Virus record (IMG/VR): IMGVR_UViG_3300032092_000059
Span: 1-46,423 of that record
Reading direction: 5' to 3' (one strand)
From: a virus
Length of the DNA stretch: 46,423 bases
The notes beneath the pieces were generated by a model. It did no database searches, had not been told where the DNA came from, and saw only the letters and a list, made by a program, of their open reading frames with translations. A program made the translations under genes and the position numbers. This document shows positions 39,319 to 46,423 of the stretch, one piece after another. Each line of letters opens with the position of its first letter. The stretch's first letter is position 1.

Positions 39319-40090
39319 TACACTACTTGTGACAGCGGCTAGCGGATTGCAAAAAGGCATGGCTGGAACTTCGGGTACCATTTTAAAAGATAGCACAGTT
39401 GCTCAAATCTCAGCGGCAATATATTATCAGGCTCAGGTTGTATCTAAGCTAACAACAAATAAGCAATTTCAAAAGAAATTTCAATCTATAGTTTTTAAGC
39501 AAATACAAGAAGACTTCGGCCTCTACCTAGACTCACAGGCTAGAATGAATCCTAAATCTTTACATCATATGTATGAGTGGAAAAAGACTGGAAACAAGAA
39601 TGCAAGATTGTTTACCTTAAATATATTATCTACAGATGGACTATCATTTAAGATTGCTTCTAATTTCTTGCCTTCTAAATCTGCTGTGCCAAATAAGTTT
39701 GGAAGCAGAAAGCATGTATTTATCAATAAAGCTTCTGTGATGGAAGCTGGAATGCCTCTAGTAATCCGTCCTAGGTTCGCAGAGCGATTAGTATTTGAAA
39801 CTAGTACTGGAGTAGTGTATATGCCCAAAGGGGCCTCTGTGACCGTTACAAGGCCAGGCGGAGGCAAGGCTACAGGAAGATTCAAAATTGCATATGCACA
39901 ATTCTTCACTGGTAATTTAGTAAGCCTATCGATTAAAAAGTCTGGCTTTCAACAAATATTTAATTCTTCATTAACTAAATCAATGAGGCTGCCATCAGAT
40001 GTTAAAAAGGTTAAATATTCATTTAATGCTAATACGTTAAACATGCAGGCAGAGTCAGCACTTGCTGCAGCATTTGGGGGTGCAGTATGA
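39308..40090 (+). CDS. Neck / tail completion protein (260 aa)
   Basis: A probable TTG start overlaps the previous gene by 11 nt; GGAG lies farther upstream than ideal, and a GTG six codons later is also possible. The protein is basic and mixed alpha/beta, in the place of HK97 gp10-type neck proteins between stopper and tail terminator. Assignment rests mainly on gene order. Confidence 0.6.
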   Translation: MDNSTLLVTAASGLQKGMAGTSGTILKDSTVAQISAAIYYQAQVVSKLTTNKQFQKKFQSIVFKQIQEDFGLYLDSQARMNPKSLHHMYEWKKTGNKNARLFTLNILSTDGLSFKIASNFLPSKSAVPNKFGSRKHVFINKASVMEAGMPLVIRPRFAERLVFETSTGVVYMPKGASVTVTRPGGGKATGRFKIAYAQFFTGNLVSLSIKKSGFQQIFNSSLTKSMRLPSDVKKVKYSFNANTLNMQAESALAAAFGGAV

Positions 40091-40596
40091 CAGATTATAA
40101 AGCAGATGTAATGCTTGATTTAAGAAAGTACCTTTGGTCTGAATTAAAGGACAATAATATATTTGAGCCTACTGATTATTATTCAGATAATATTGGACAA
40201 GAGATTGTTCCAATTATTCCAATTCAGCAGTCCCCAGAAATGAATCAATTTTTGAGCGGGAAGAAGCACATAGTCTATGACAAGATAGGCATCTCATATG
40301 AGGACAATTGGGCCATATGCTGTGAGCAGATTTTATTTACCATTTACTCAACAGATGTTTCAGAAATCAATGAGATCAGAAACTTGATGACTGACCTATT
40401 TAGAAGAATGGATGACTCAGCCAGAGACACCAACGCATATTCTGGTATATCTAAAAAGTTTAAATTCTTCAGCATATTCGTTGCCGATATATCCCCAACA
40501 GCCCCATCGGAAGAGCTGGCTGGATTTCTATCCACAGATATAATCCTTGAGGTTAAATATGCAAGGATCCTAGACTCAGCAGGTCGATTCCTATAA
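40087..40596 (+). CDS. Tail terminator-like protein (169 aa)
   Basis: It starts by ATGA overlap. An alpha/beta protein (DVMLDLRKYLWSEL, EQILFTIYSTDVSEINEIRNLMTDLFRRMD, STDIILEVKYARI) with the strand-helix order of tail terminators that cap the tail tube and join it to the neck. It directly precedes the tube gene, as is usual. Confidence 0.65.
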   Translation: MTDYKADVMLDLRKYLWSELKDNNIFEPTDYYSDNIGQEIVPIIPIQQSPEMNQFLSGKKHIVYDKIGISYEDNWAICCEQILFTIYSTDVSEINEIRNLMTDLFRRMDDSARDTNAYSGISKKFKFFSIFVADISPTAPSEELAGFLSTDIILEVKYARILDSAGRFL

Positions 40597-40713
40597 TTTG
40601 CCTTTGGGCGCATTATACTCTATTATTGTACATAGAGGAAAGGGCCTAGCCAGCCAAGATTTAACGTTTTACAATAATATATATATATTTTTATAAATAG
40701 GAGGAAAATAACT

Positions 40714-41421
40714 ATGGCACAATCCGTAGGTAATGCTAAAAATATTCTCGTTGGTGCATCTCCGTTGTTCTTGTCAACTATTGACGTAAACGACTCAGAC
40801 TACATCGCAAACGCAGAAGCAGGTGTCGCTGTTGCAAGCGGCGCAACAACAGTTGGTGTTCCAGCATTCGCATCAGGCGAATCATATACAACAACACTTA
40901 ACAATGTTGATCAGACAGCAGGAAAGTTTGGATACCGTAACGTTGGTTTTACTAACAATGGTCTCCAGATCACCTATAACCCAACATACGATTCAGTAAC
41001 CGTTGACCAGTTGCTTGATACAGCTAAGCTGTTCAAGTCTGCAATGGAAGTTATGATCGCAACAGAAATGTCAGAAGGTACCCTAGAAAACATCGTTGCT
41101 GTATTCGGACAGAATGCATCATCTTTGACAACATCAGGTACTGGAGCTACAAAGAAGGATGTTCTTGGTCTTGAAGCAGGTTCCCTAGGAGCAGCTCCAA
41201 CAGAGCGTCAACTAATTGCAGTTGGTCAAGCACCTACAGCAACTTCAACAGCATCAGAGCGTGTATATTATGCACGTAGAGTATTGTCTGTACAACAGTC
41301 ACAATTCTCACTTGCTCGTACAACTCCAACTACATTCCCAGTAACTTTCCGTCTTCTACCAGATGCTAACTACTCTGGCTCAGAATACGGCAAGATTATT
41401 GACCGTGTACTATCAGCATAA
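40714..41421 (+). CDS. Major tail (tube) protein (235 aa)
   Basis: A beta-rich protein with Ala/Thr-rich strands (MAQSVGNAKNILVGASPLF, FTNNGLQITYNPTYDSVTVD) and a C-terminal FPVTFRLLPDANYSGSEYG. Place (between terminator protein and chaperones), own strong AGGAGG site and following terminator all fit a tube subunit. Seven of eight Arg codons are CGT, as in the capsid gene, implying high expression. Confidence 0.82.
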   Translation: MAQSVGNAKNILVGASPLFLSTIDVNDSDYIANAEAGVAVASGATTVGVPAFASGESYTTTLNNVDQTAGKFGYRNVGFTNNGLQITYNPTYDSVTVDQLLDTAKLFKSAMEVMIATEMSEGTLENIVAVFGQNASSLTTSGTGATKKDVLGLEAGSLGAAPTERQLIAVGQAPTATSTASERVYYARRVLSVQQSQFSLARTTPTTFPVTFRLLPDANYSGSEYGKIIDRVLSA

Positions 41422-41444
41422 TAAATTTAATTTATTAATGAAAG

Positions 41445-41466
41445 CCCCCAGGAAACTGGGGGTTTT
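41445..41466 (+). terminator. Terminator after the tail tube gene
   Basis: CCCCCAG-GAAA-CTGGGGG with a GNRA-type tetraloop, followed by TTTT. Confidence 0.88.
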
Positions 41467-41470
41467 CCAT

Positions 41471-41499
41471 TTGTATAGATAATATCTATATGTTATAAT
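41471..41499 (+). promoter_or_regulatory. Promoter with palindrome, chaperone-tape operon
   Basis: TTGTAT, 17-nt spacer, TATAAT with an extended TGT. The spacer is filled by a perfect palindrome, TATAGAT-AAT-ATCTATA (41474-41490), an operator-like position comparable to that of the oxygenase promoter. Confidence 0.6.
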
Positions 41500-41528
41500 A
41501 ATTAAGACTAGATCCTAGGAGGATTAAA

Positions 41529-41861
41529 TTGGCAACAACAGTATATAGCGTAGAAGAATTAACTCTTCAGAATGGCTCAACAATTAAGTTGAAGCCGCTG
41601 AGCATTAAAGAGCTAAGAAAGTTTATGAACGTACTACAAGCAGCAAGCGATTCAACTACAGAGGCAGAAACTCTCAACGTATTAATTGACGCAGTTGCAG
41701 TAGCACTTGAAAAGCAGTTACCAGAATTGGTAGCAGATAGAGATGCACTGGAAGATGCACTAGATGTTCCTACAATCAATCGTATCCTTGAGGTATGTGG
41801 TGGGATTAAGATGGACGACCCAAACCTTCTAGCGGCAGCGGTTCTGGCTGGTCAGAACTAG
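41529..41861 (+). CDS. Tail assembly chaperone G-type (110 aa)
   Basis: A TTG start follows AGGAGG by 6 nt. The protein (LTLQNGSTIKLKPLSIKELRKFM, helical C terminus) has the form of G-type chaperones that coat the tape measure while the tail tube assembles. Its end carries a slippery CCCAAAC at 41819-41825, from which a longer GT protein is made. Confidence 0.8.
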   Translation: MATTVYSVEELTLQNGSTIKLKPLSIKELRKFMNVLQAASDSTTEAETLNVLIDAVAVALEKQLPELVADRDALEDALDVPTINRILEVCGGIKMDDPNLLAAAVLAGQN

Positions 41862-42196
41862 ATTTAGCCGCTTTAGAGGGTGAAGTATTTCTTTTAGGTC
41901 ACTGGAAGAATTACGAAGAACTAGAAGAAAGTCTTTCAATGCCAGAGCTCATTCAAACATTGAAATCTTTTAAGAAACAAAAGTCGGAAGACAGAAAGTT
42001 TACGGCAAGTCTTAAAGGAATAGATTTAGATGCAGATGAGGAAGACGAAGTAGTTCAAGGAAAAACTTTTGAAGATATACAAAGACAAGCTCTTGGTATA
42101 AAAGCTTCAGGTGATGATATAGTTTCCTTACAAGGAAGCTTTGCAGCACAAGCAGGGTTTGGAATTGGCGCAGGTCTAGGCTACGCAGAGGAGTAA
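41810..42196 (+). CDS. T portion of the frameshifted GT chaperone
   Basis: The -1 frame is open from 41810 to 42196. After slippage at CCCAAAC, 99 residues of G continue with PSSGSGSGWSELDLAALEGE... to GLGYAEE, giving about 222 aa. The Ser/Gly link and following helical, charged region (LKSFKKQKSEDRKF) are as expected for T domains, which recruit tube subunits. An in-frame ATG at 41939 has no ribosome binding site, supporting the frameshift. Confidence 0.82.
   Translation, partial: DGRPKPSSGSGSGWSELDLAALEGEVFLLGHWKNYEELEESLSMPELIQTLKSFKKQKSEDRKFTASLKGIDLDADEEDEVVQGKTFEDIQRQALGIKASGDDIVSLQGSFAAQAGFGIGAGLGYAEE
41819..41872 (+). other. Programmed -1 frameshift site with stem-loops
   Basis: CCCAAAC lies in the right phase (C CCA AAC) in the G frame. 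Downstream, GTTCTG-GCTGGT-CAGAAC (41841-41858) forms a hairpin, enclosed by AGCGGC (41831-41836) and GCCGCT (41867-41872). The stems start 5-15 nt after the slip site, as expected for a stimulator. Confidence 0.82.
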
Positions 42197-42206
42197 TATA
42201 GGATAA

Positions 42207-45200
42207 ATGGCTGATGAAAATATTGTAACTAATATAGTTGCTAATGCAGATTTTTCAGGTCTTATTGCAGATGTCAATAAGGTTACAGCCTCTTTATCAA
42301 AACTTCAGGCACAAATAATTCAATCAGACACAAGACTCGCAAGTCAAGTGGCTACAATGAACAGGTCCTTCGGTGAAAACCTAAGAAGAACTGGTCAGTT
42401 CTCAACACACTTTGTTACACTAACATCAGATGTTGAAAAGTTTGGCACCAACCTAGACAGGGGCCAAATGAAGCTGAGACAGTATTTTCAAACATTTCAG
42501 CAGCATACAAAAACACAAGGCGGATTAATTAGAGACCTTGCTAAACAGCAAGTAGCACTACAAAATGCAATCATTCAACCTATGGGCAAAAATGCTCAAG
42601 GTCTTATGCAATACAGTGTGCATATACCACAGGGTCTTGATGCAGTAAAAAATAAAGCAGCTTTAGCTAAGCAAGAACTCCAGATCATGAATAAGGTTAT
42701 TCAAGACGGCGGAGTACAAATGATTAACTGGGGTAAGAATACTCAGTGGGCAGGACGTCAGCTAACCGTAGGATTGACTGTGCCTCTAGCAGCATTTGGT
42801 AAAGCAGCAGCAGATGCATTTAGAATGGCAGACGCAGAGCTAGTAAGACTTACAAAGGTTTATGGCGGAGTAGCAGCAACATCAGCAGCAGAATTATCCA
42901 AGATAAGAAATGAAGTTTCAGCAACTGCTAAAGAGATTTCAAAAGCTTATGGAGTTTCGTTTAAAGACACAATTACTCTTGCAGCCGATATAGCTGCAAC
43001 AGGCAAACAGGGCGACGAGCTTCTAGCTTCAGTAAAAGAAACAAGCAGACTTGCAGTTCTTGGTGAAGTAGATAGACAAGAAGCAATGAAAGCAACGTTG
43101 GCAATTCAAACAACATTTAAGCAAAATACTGATCAGCTTTCTGAATCTATTAACTTCCTTAACTCAGTTGAAAACCAAACATCAACAACTCTTAATGACT
43201 TAGTAGAAGCAATTCCAAAAGCTGGCCCAGTTATTCAAGGATTGGGCGGAAGCGTACAAGATTTAGCATTATATTTAACTGCAATGAAAGAAGGCGGAAT
43301 TAATGCTTCAGAAGGAGCTAACGCTCTTAAGTCAGCACTCGCATCTTTAATTAATCCTACAAAGGTAGCAAAAGAAAAGTTTTCTGAAATGGGAATTGAC
43401 CTTGGCGGAATTGTAGCAAAAAATGCTGGAAACCTAACAGGAACACTTTTTGCTCTTCAAGAAGCACTAGATCAGCTAGATCCACTACAAAAGCAACAGG
43501 CAATTGAGCAGTTGTTCGGCAAGTTCCAGTTCTCTAGACTTAATGCTTTGTTTGCAAACCTAGGCAAGCAAGGAAGCCAGACCCTTCAGGTAATGGATTT
43601 AATGAAAGCAAGTTCCCAAGAGCTGGCACAGGTTGCTGGCCGAGAATTATCGATGGTAACAGAGTCTGCTTCTGGAAAGTATAAAAGAGCGGTAGAGGGA
43701 TTAAAGGCAGATCTTGCAGGAATTGGAGATGAGTTCCTAAAGATTCAAACATTCTTTATTAATATTGTAGACGGAATTGTTAAGTTTATAAATAAATTAC
43801 CAGACCCAATTAAATCTGTTCTGACATTTGTTACTGGCTTCACTGCAATAATTGGTCCAGTTATTATGTTAACGGGTGTGCTGGCAAACTTCTTTGGATA
43901 TATTATTAAGGGTGCATCACACTTTAGGGCTTTATTCAAAGGCGGCGAAGGCTGGAAAATGCTTACGCCAGAAATTTTGGCTGCACAAAAAGCTGGATCT
44001 TTAGTTGAAGCAACATTTTATAGCGACGCAAAAGCAGCAACAGTATTAAAAACAGCAATTGCAGGACTTGTTACAGAGTTTGAATTACTACAAAGCAAGG
44101 CAATGACGGGTGCTGTATCTGTTGCACCAGCAATGTCCACAATGGCAGGAAACTTAGTAAAAGCCAGTGGTGGCAGAGTTGTTGATCCAAATCATCCACT
44201 GATTAGCCCTGAAGACACAAGATCAATGTCACACCTCAATCCAGTTGCTGGTATGACAACTGATCAAAGAGCGGCACAAACAATTTTCGGCGTAGTCCCT
44301 GGAGCTCCAAAGGTTAATCAAAAAATTGGAAATAATCCTCAGATTTATATGGAAGGAGATTTGCCAAAGATTCCAGGACTTACATCTATAGGTGGAGCAT
44401 CAACAGGAGTTGTTGCAGAAGAAGCAGCAAAATGGCATGCAATGACAGGCGCACTTGCAATGCAGTCACAAGCAGAAATTGCATTGCTTAAAAAAGAAGT
44501 TGCCACAACTGGATTAATAACATCAGAGCTTTCTGATTCATACCAAGCTCTTCTTCCAACAATGACTAAGCTTACGGCAAACGCAGCAGCAGAATCTGCA
44601 GCAATTGTTGCACAACTTCAGGCTGGTAAGCTAACGGTTGATCAAGCAAGAGCTAAAATTATTCAGTTGAATGCACAAGTAGAGGCTATGATGACTCAAG
44701 CATCAATAGACATTGCAGGACAACAAGGTAGATCTATTAGCTTAACTTCAGTTCCCCTACTAGACCAGCCAGTAGTTAATAAAGATGGAAAGTCTAATAT
44801 GAAGGAGCTTGCTCGTCCAGGAAGAACAAGAGATCTTCTAAATAAAATTGCACGAGGTCTTGGAGTAAAAACATTCGGTGCTGGATATAGTACAGAAACT
44901 ACAATTCCAAAAAGATTTAATAGAGGAAATATTGTTCCAGGAACTGGCAATACAGATACAGTTCCAGCAATGCTTACTCCAGGAGAATTTGTTGTAAACA
45001 AAGAAGCAACGGCAGCAAACCTTCCATTACTTGAGGCTATAAATGGCGGCAAAGGATCTGGCGGTCCTAATTATAATAAAGGCGGAAAAGCTTTAAGACT
45101 TCAAAGAACTCATATCACAGATGATTTAAGTGGACTAGCCTTATTGCTACCAGCATGGTTAAACCTAGGTGTTAACTCTAATGGAAGTGGTCTAACTGGA

Positions 45201-46423
45201 AGTCAAATTTCTTCTGGAATCAGAGAAACCTTGCAAGCTGGGTATGATCCAAATGGGTTAATGAATGAGGCAGCATCTACTTTAGGTGGAGATAGAAGTC
45301 AATCATCAAGAAGAACTAAAGCAGCTTTAGAAAAACTAATTGCTTCTTTAGAGAGTCCAGAAAATGCAAATAGAATGATTGGCGGGAAAGCAGACCCGTT
45401 TGGATTTGAAAAACTTGCAAAAGAAATATACAGACCAGCACTCCGTGGAATTAAAATTGATTCTGGAAGAGCTGGTGGAACAAGAAACCTATATTCTGCA
45501 ATATCTCAAATATTTACTGAAAGAGCTAAAGAAGTTTTAACTAGAGATGAAGCAATATCTCGTGGACTACTAACTGGATCCCCAACTGGATCAAGGCAAA
45601 TGGGACAGATGGTTAAGAGAAGAGATGGAAGATTAACATGGGTCAGCGAAAATAGAACAATAGGCTCTAGAGTTCCTTCGTGGGCAAGGGGAACAAATTT
45701 ACCAACATTGCTAACTACATCAAGTGGTATTAGTCATGCTCTTAAATTGCTTAGAAGAAATTCTGGTGGAATGATACCAGGATATAATGCTGGCGGAGTT
45801 GTCGGAAATGTATTAAAGAGTACAGCTTTTAAAAACGTAGGAGCAAAGTTTGGAAAAATAGGAGAAAAGTGGGGTGCCACTTCTCTATCCATTGGTATGG
45901 GAAGAAAGCTATTCGGAAGTTCAGGACTAACACCTAAAGCACAAAACTTAATGTACGGCAAGCTAGTTGAAAATCTTGAAAAAGAAAGACCATACGGATA
46001 CGTAAAAGATGCTCAGGGCAGTCTTCAAAAAGCCCTAGAGCCAGATATTGTAGATACACTTCTTAAATCCGCTGCTGGAGATGTTCTTAGCACAGGAGGA
46101 AAAAGTTTAAGTAAAATTGATAGAGAGATATTAAGAACCAAGTTTGCAAACTGGGATTCAAAGTCATGGACACCTTCAACTACTAAAGTAAGAAAACAAA
46201 TGTTTGGAATGAACAAAGGCGGAATGGTGCCAGGTGTTCAATATTTTAATAGAGGCGGAAAGGTAAAAGGCGTTCAGTATTTAAATGAAGGAAGCGTTGT
46301 TAAACCAATAACATTTGGATCAGCATATAGAGAACAAAGAGATAAGGGTTTTATTGGTAAAGGTTTAGTTGGCGGACCTATGGCTGGTATGGGCGTTGGT
46401 ATGGGAATGCAAATGGCTGGAGG
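42207..46423 (+). CDS. Tape measure protein, partial at right edge
   Basis: The frame is open from the ATG (MADENIVTNIVANADF) to the window end: 1405 codons without a stop. It sets tail length and is packed inside the tube. The N-terminal third is helical (coiled coil); a phage tail tape region follows (DTITLAADIAATGKQGDELL, GAVIQGLGG-like). Hydrophobic segments lie near residues 530-570 (IKSVLTFVTGFTAIIGPVIM). The C-terminal part has the common motif VPAMLTPGEFVVNKEA and several GGMxPG repeats. Directly downstream of the GT chaperone, as in lambda-like tails. Confidence 0.88.
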   Translation, partial: MADENIVTNIVANADFSGLIADVNKVTASLSKLQAQIIQSDTRLASQVATMNRSFGENLRRTGQFSTHFVTLTSDVEKFGTNLDRGQMKLRQYFQTFQQHTKTQGGLIRDLAKQQVALQNAIIQPMGKNAQGLMQYSVHIPQGLDAVKNKAALAKQELQIMNKVIQDGGVQMINWGKNTQWAGRQLTVGLTVPLAAFGKAAADAFRMADAELVRLTKVYGGVAATSAAELSKIRNEVSATAKEISKAYGVSFKDTITLAADIAATGKQGDELLASVKETSRLAVLGEVDRQEAMKATLAIQTTFKQNTDQLSESINFLNSVENQTSTTLNDLVEAIPKAGPVIQGLGGSVQDLALYLTAMKEGGINASEGANALKSALASLINPTKVAKEKFSEMGIDLGGIVAKNAGNLTGTLFALQEALDQLDPLQKQQAIEQLFGKFQFSRLNALFANLGKQGSQTLQVMDLMKASSQELAQVAGRELSMVTESASGKYKRAVEGLKADLAGIGDEFLKIQTFFINIVDGIVKFINKLPDPIKSVLTFVTGFTAIIGPVIMLTGVLANFFGYIIKGASHFRALFKGGEGWKMLTPEILAAQKAGSLVEATFYSDAKAATVLKTAIAGLVTEFELLQSKAMTGAVSVAPAMSTMAGNLVKASGGRVVDPNHPLISPEDTRSMSHLNPVAGMTTDQRAAQTIFGVVPGAPKVNQKIGNNPQIYMEGDLPKIPGLTSIGGASTGVVAEEAAKWHAMTGALAMQSQAEIALLKKEVATTGLITSELSDSYQALLPTMTKLTANAAAESAAIVAQLQAGKLTVDQARAKIIQLNAQVEAMMTQASIDIAGQQGRSISLTSVPLLDQPVVNKDGKSNMKELARPGRTRDLLNKIARGLGVKTFGAGYSTETTIPKRFNRGNIVPGTGNTDTVPAMLTPGEFVVNKEATAANLPLLEAINGGKGSGGPNYNKGGKALRLQRTHITDDLSGLALLLPAWLNLGVNSNGSGLTGSQISSGIRETLQAGYDPNGLMNEAASTLGGDRSQSSRRTKAALEKLIASLESPENANRMIGGKADPFGFEKLAKEIYRPALRGIKIDSGRAGGTRNLYSAISQIFTERAKEVLTRDEAISRGLLTGSPTGSRQMGQMVKRRDGRLTWVSENRTIGSRVPSWARGTNLPTLLTTSSGISHALKLLRRNSGGMIPGYNAGGVVGNVLKSTAFKNVGAKFGKIGEKWGATSLSIGMGRKLFGSSGLTPKAQNLMYGKLVENLEKERPYGYVKDAQGSLQKALEPDIVDTLLKSAAGDVLSTGGKSLSKIDREILRTKFANWDSKSWTPSTTKVRKQMFGMNKGGMVPGVQYFNRGGKVKGVQYLNEGSVVKPITFGSAYREQRDKGFIGKGLVGGPMAGMGVGMGMQMAG

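Noticed and set aside
41939-42196. Independent 85-aa gene starting at ATG 41939
   Set aside because: No ribosome binding site; the frame is open further upstream to the slippery site, which explains it as the T part of a frameshift product.
1-46423. Lysogeny module (integrase, attP) or terminase
   Set aside because: No integrase- or terminase-like frame and no tRNA-type attachment duplication is visible; both may lie outside the window.

Overview
The window is a piece of a tailed double-stranded DNA phage genome (Caudoviricetes). The portal, fused capsid protease/scaffold, HK97-fold major capsid protein, connector set, tail tube, frameshifted tail-assembly chaperones and long tape measure indicate siphovirus-type morphology. 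The DNA is A+T-rich. An actinobacterial, probably aquatic, host is an inference from four things: several genes that look leaderless (a -10 box 6-8 nt before the ATG and no Shine-Dalgarno), a B12-dependent class II ribonucleotide reductase, a PASTA domain in a tail protein, and a possible TipAS-like protein. No terminase, integrase or DNA polymerase is visible. The tape measure runs off the right edge and a small gene runs off the left edge.

Layout. (1) Positions 1-2170: a leftward, tightly packed set of very small genes, mostly unknown and several with Cys-pair zinc motifs. Three leftward promoter-like boxes share an ATGTCAG element, and a short non-coding stretch holds three 18-nt direct repeats. 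(2) 2171-2704: a divergent intergenic region with G-tracts, an extended -10 promoter and a possible structured RNA. (3) 2705-3942: rightward HNH protein, zinc-ribbon peptide, possible TipAS-like protein, tRNA-Ile(UAU) and small membrane peptides, then a structured non-coding gap. (4) 4143-5502: leftward, a 2-oxoglutarate/Fe(II) oxygenase, a degenerate relative of it and a 53-aa protein. (5) 5649-7004: leftward lysis-type operon (secreted lysozyme-like enzyme plus four small proteins) ending at a strong terminator. (6) 7090-10424: glycosyltransferase, class II ribonucleotide reductase, holin-like protein with an EF-hand-like loop. (7) 10499-25457: a very large block of tail-fibre and appendage genes. 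It includes two related fibre modules, Ala-rich 19-residue repeats, a YadA-like head region, and two proteins built as wall-binding or FN3 domains, then proline-rich repeats, then a C-terminal Hint (intein-like) domain. (8) 25496-31137: one operon of six 2OG-Fe(II) oxygenases and two DUF6065-like proteins. (9) 31169-46423: LamG-like tail protein, portal, protease/scaffold, capsid, connectors, tail terminator, tail tube, chaperones with a -1 frameshift, tape measure.

How it fits together. The most striking arrangement is the eight-gene oxygenase operon directly after tail proteins extremely rich in proline (22 tandem FFxPP hexapeptides, a nine-proline run, GPP repeats, and a short collagen-like GPQGPRG). 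All seven intact oxygenases keep HxD, a distal His, and Lys or Arg exactly ten residues later; four have Lys, as in prolyl-4-hydroxylases. A phage system that hydroxylates its own tail fibres is a reasonable but unproven hypothesis. Regulation appears to rely on extended -10 promoters (TGnTAnAAT), several with palindromes in or at the core promoter, and on dense translational coupling through ATGA or TAATG overlaps.
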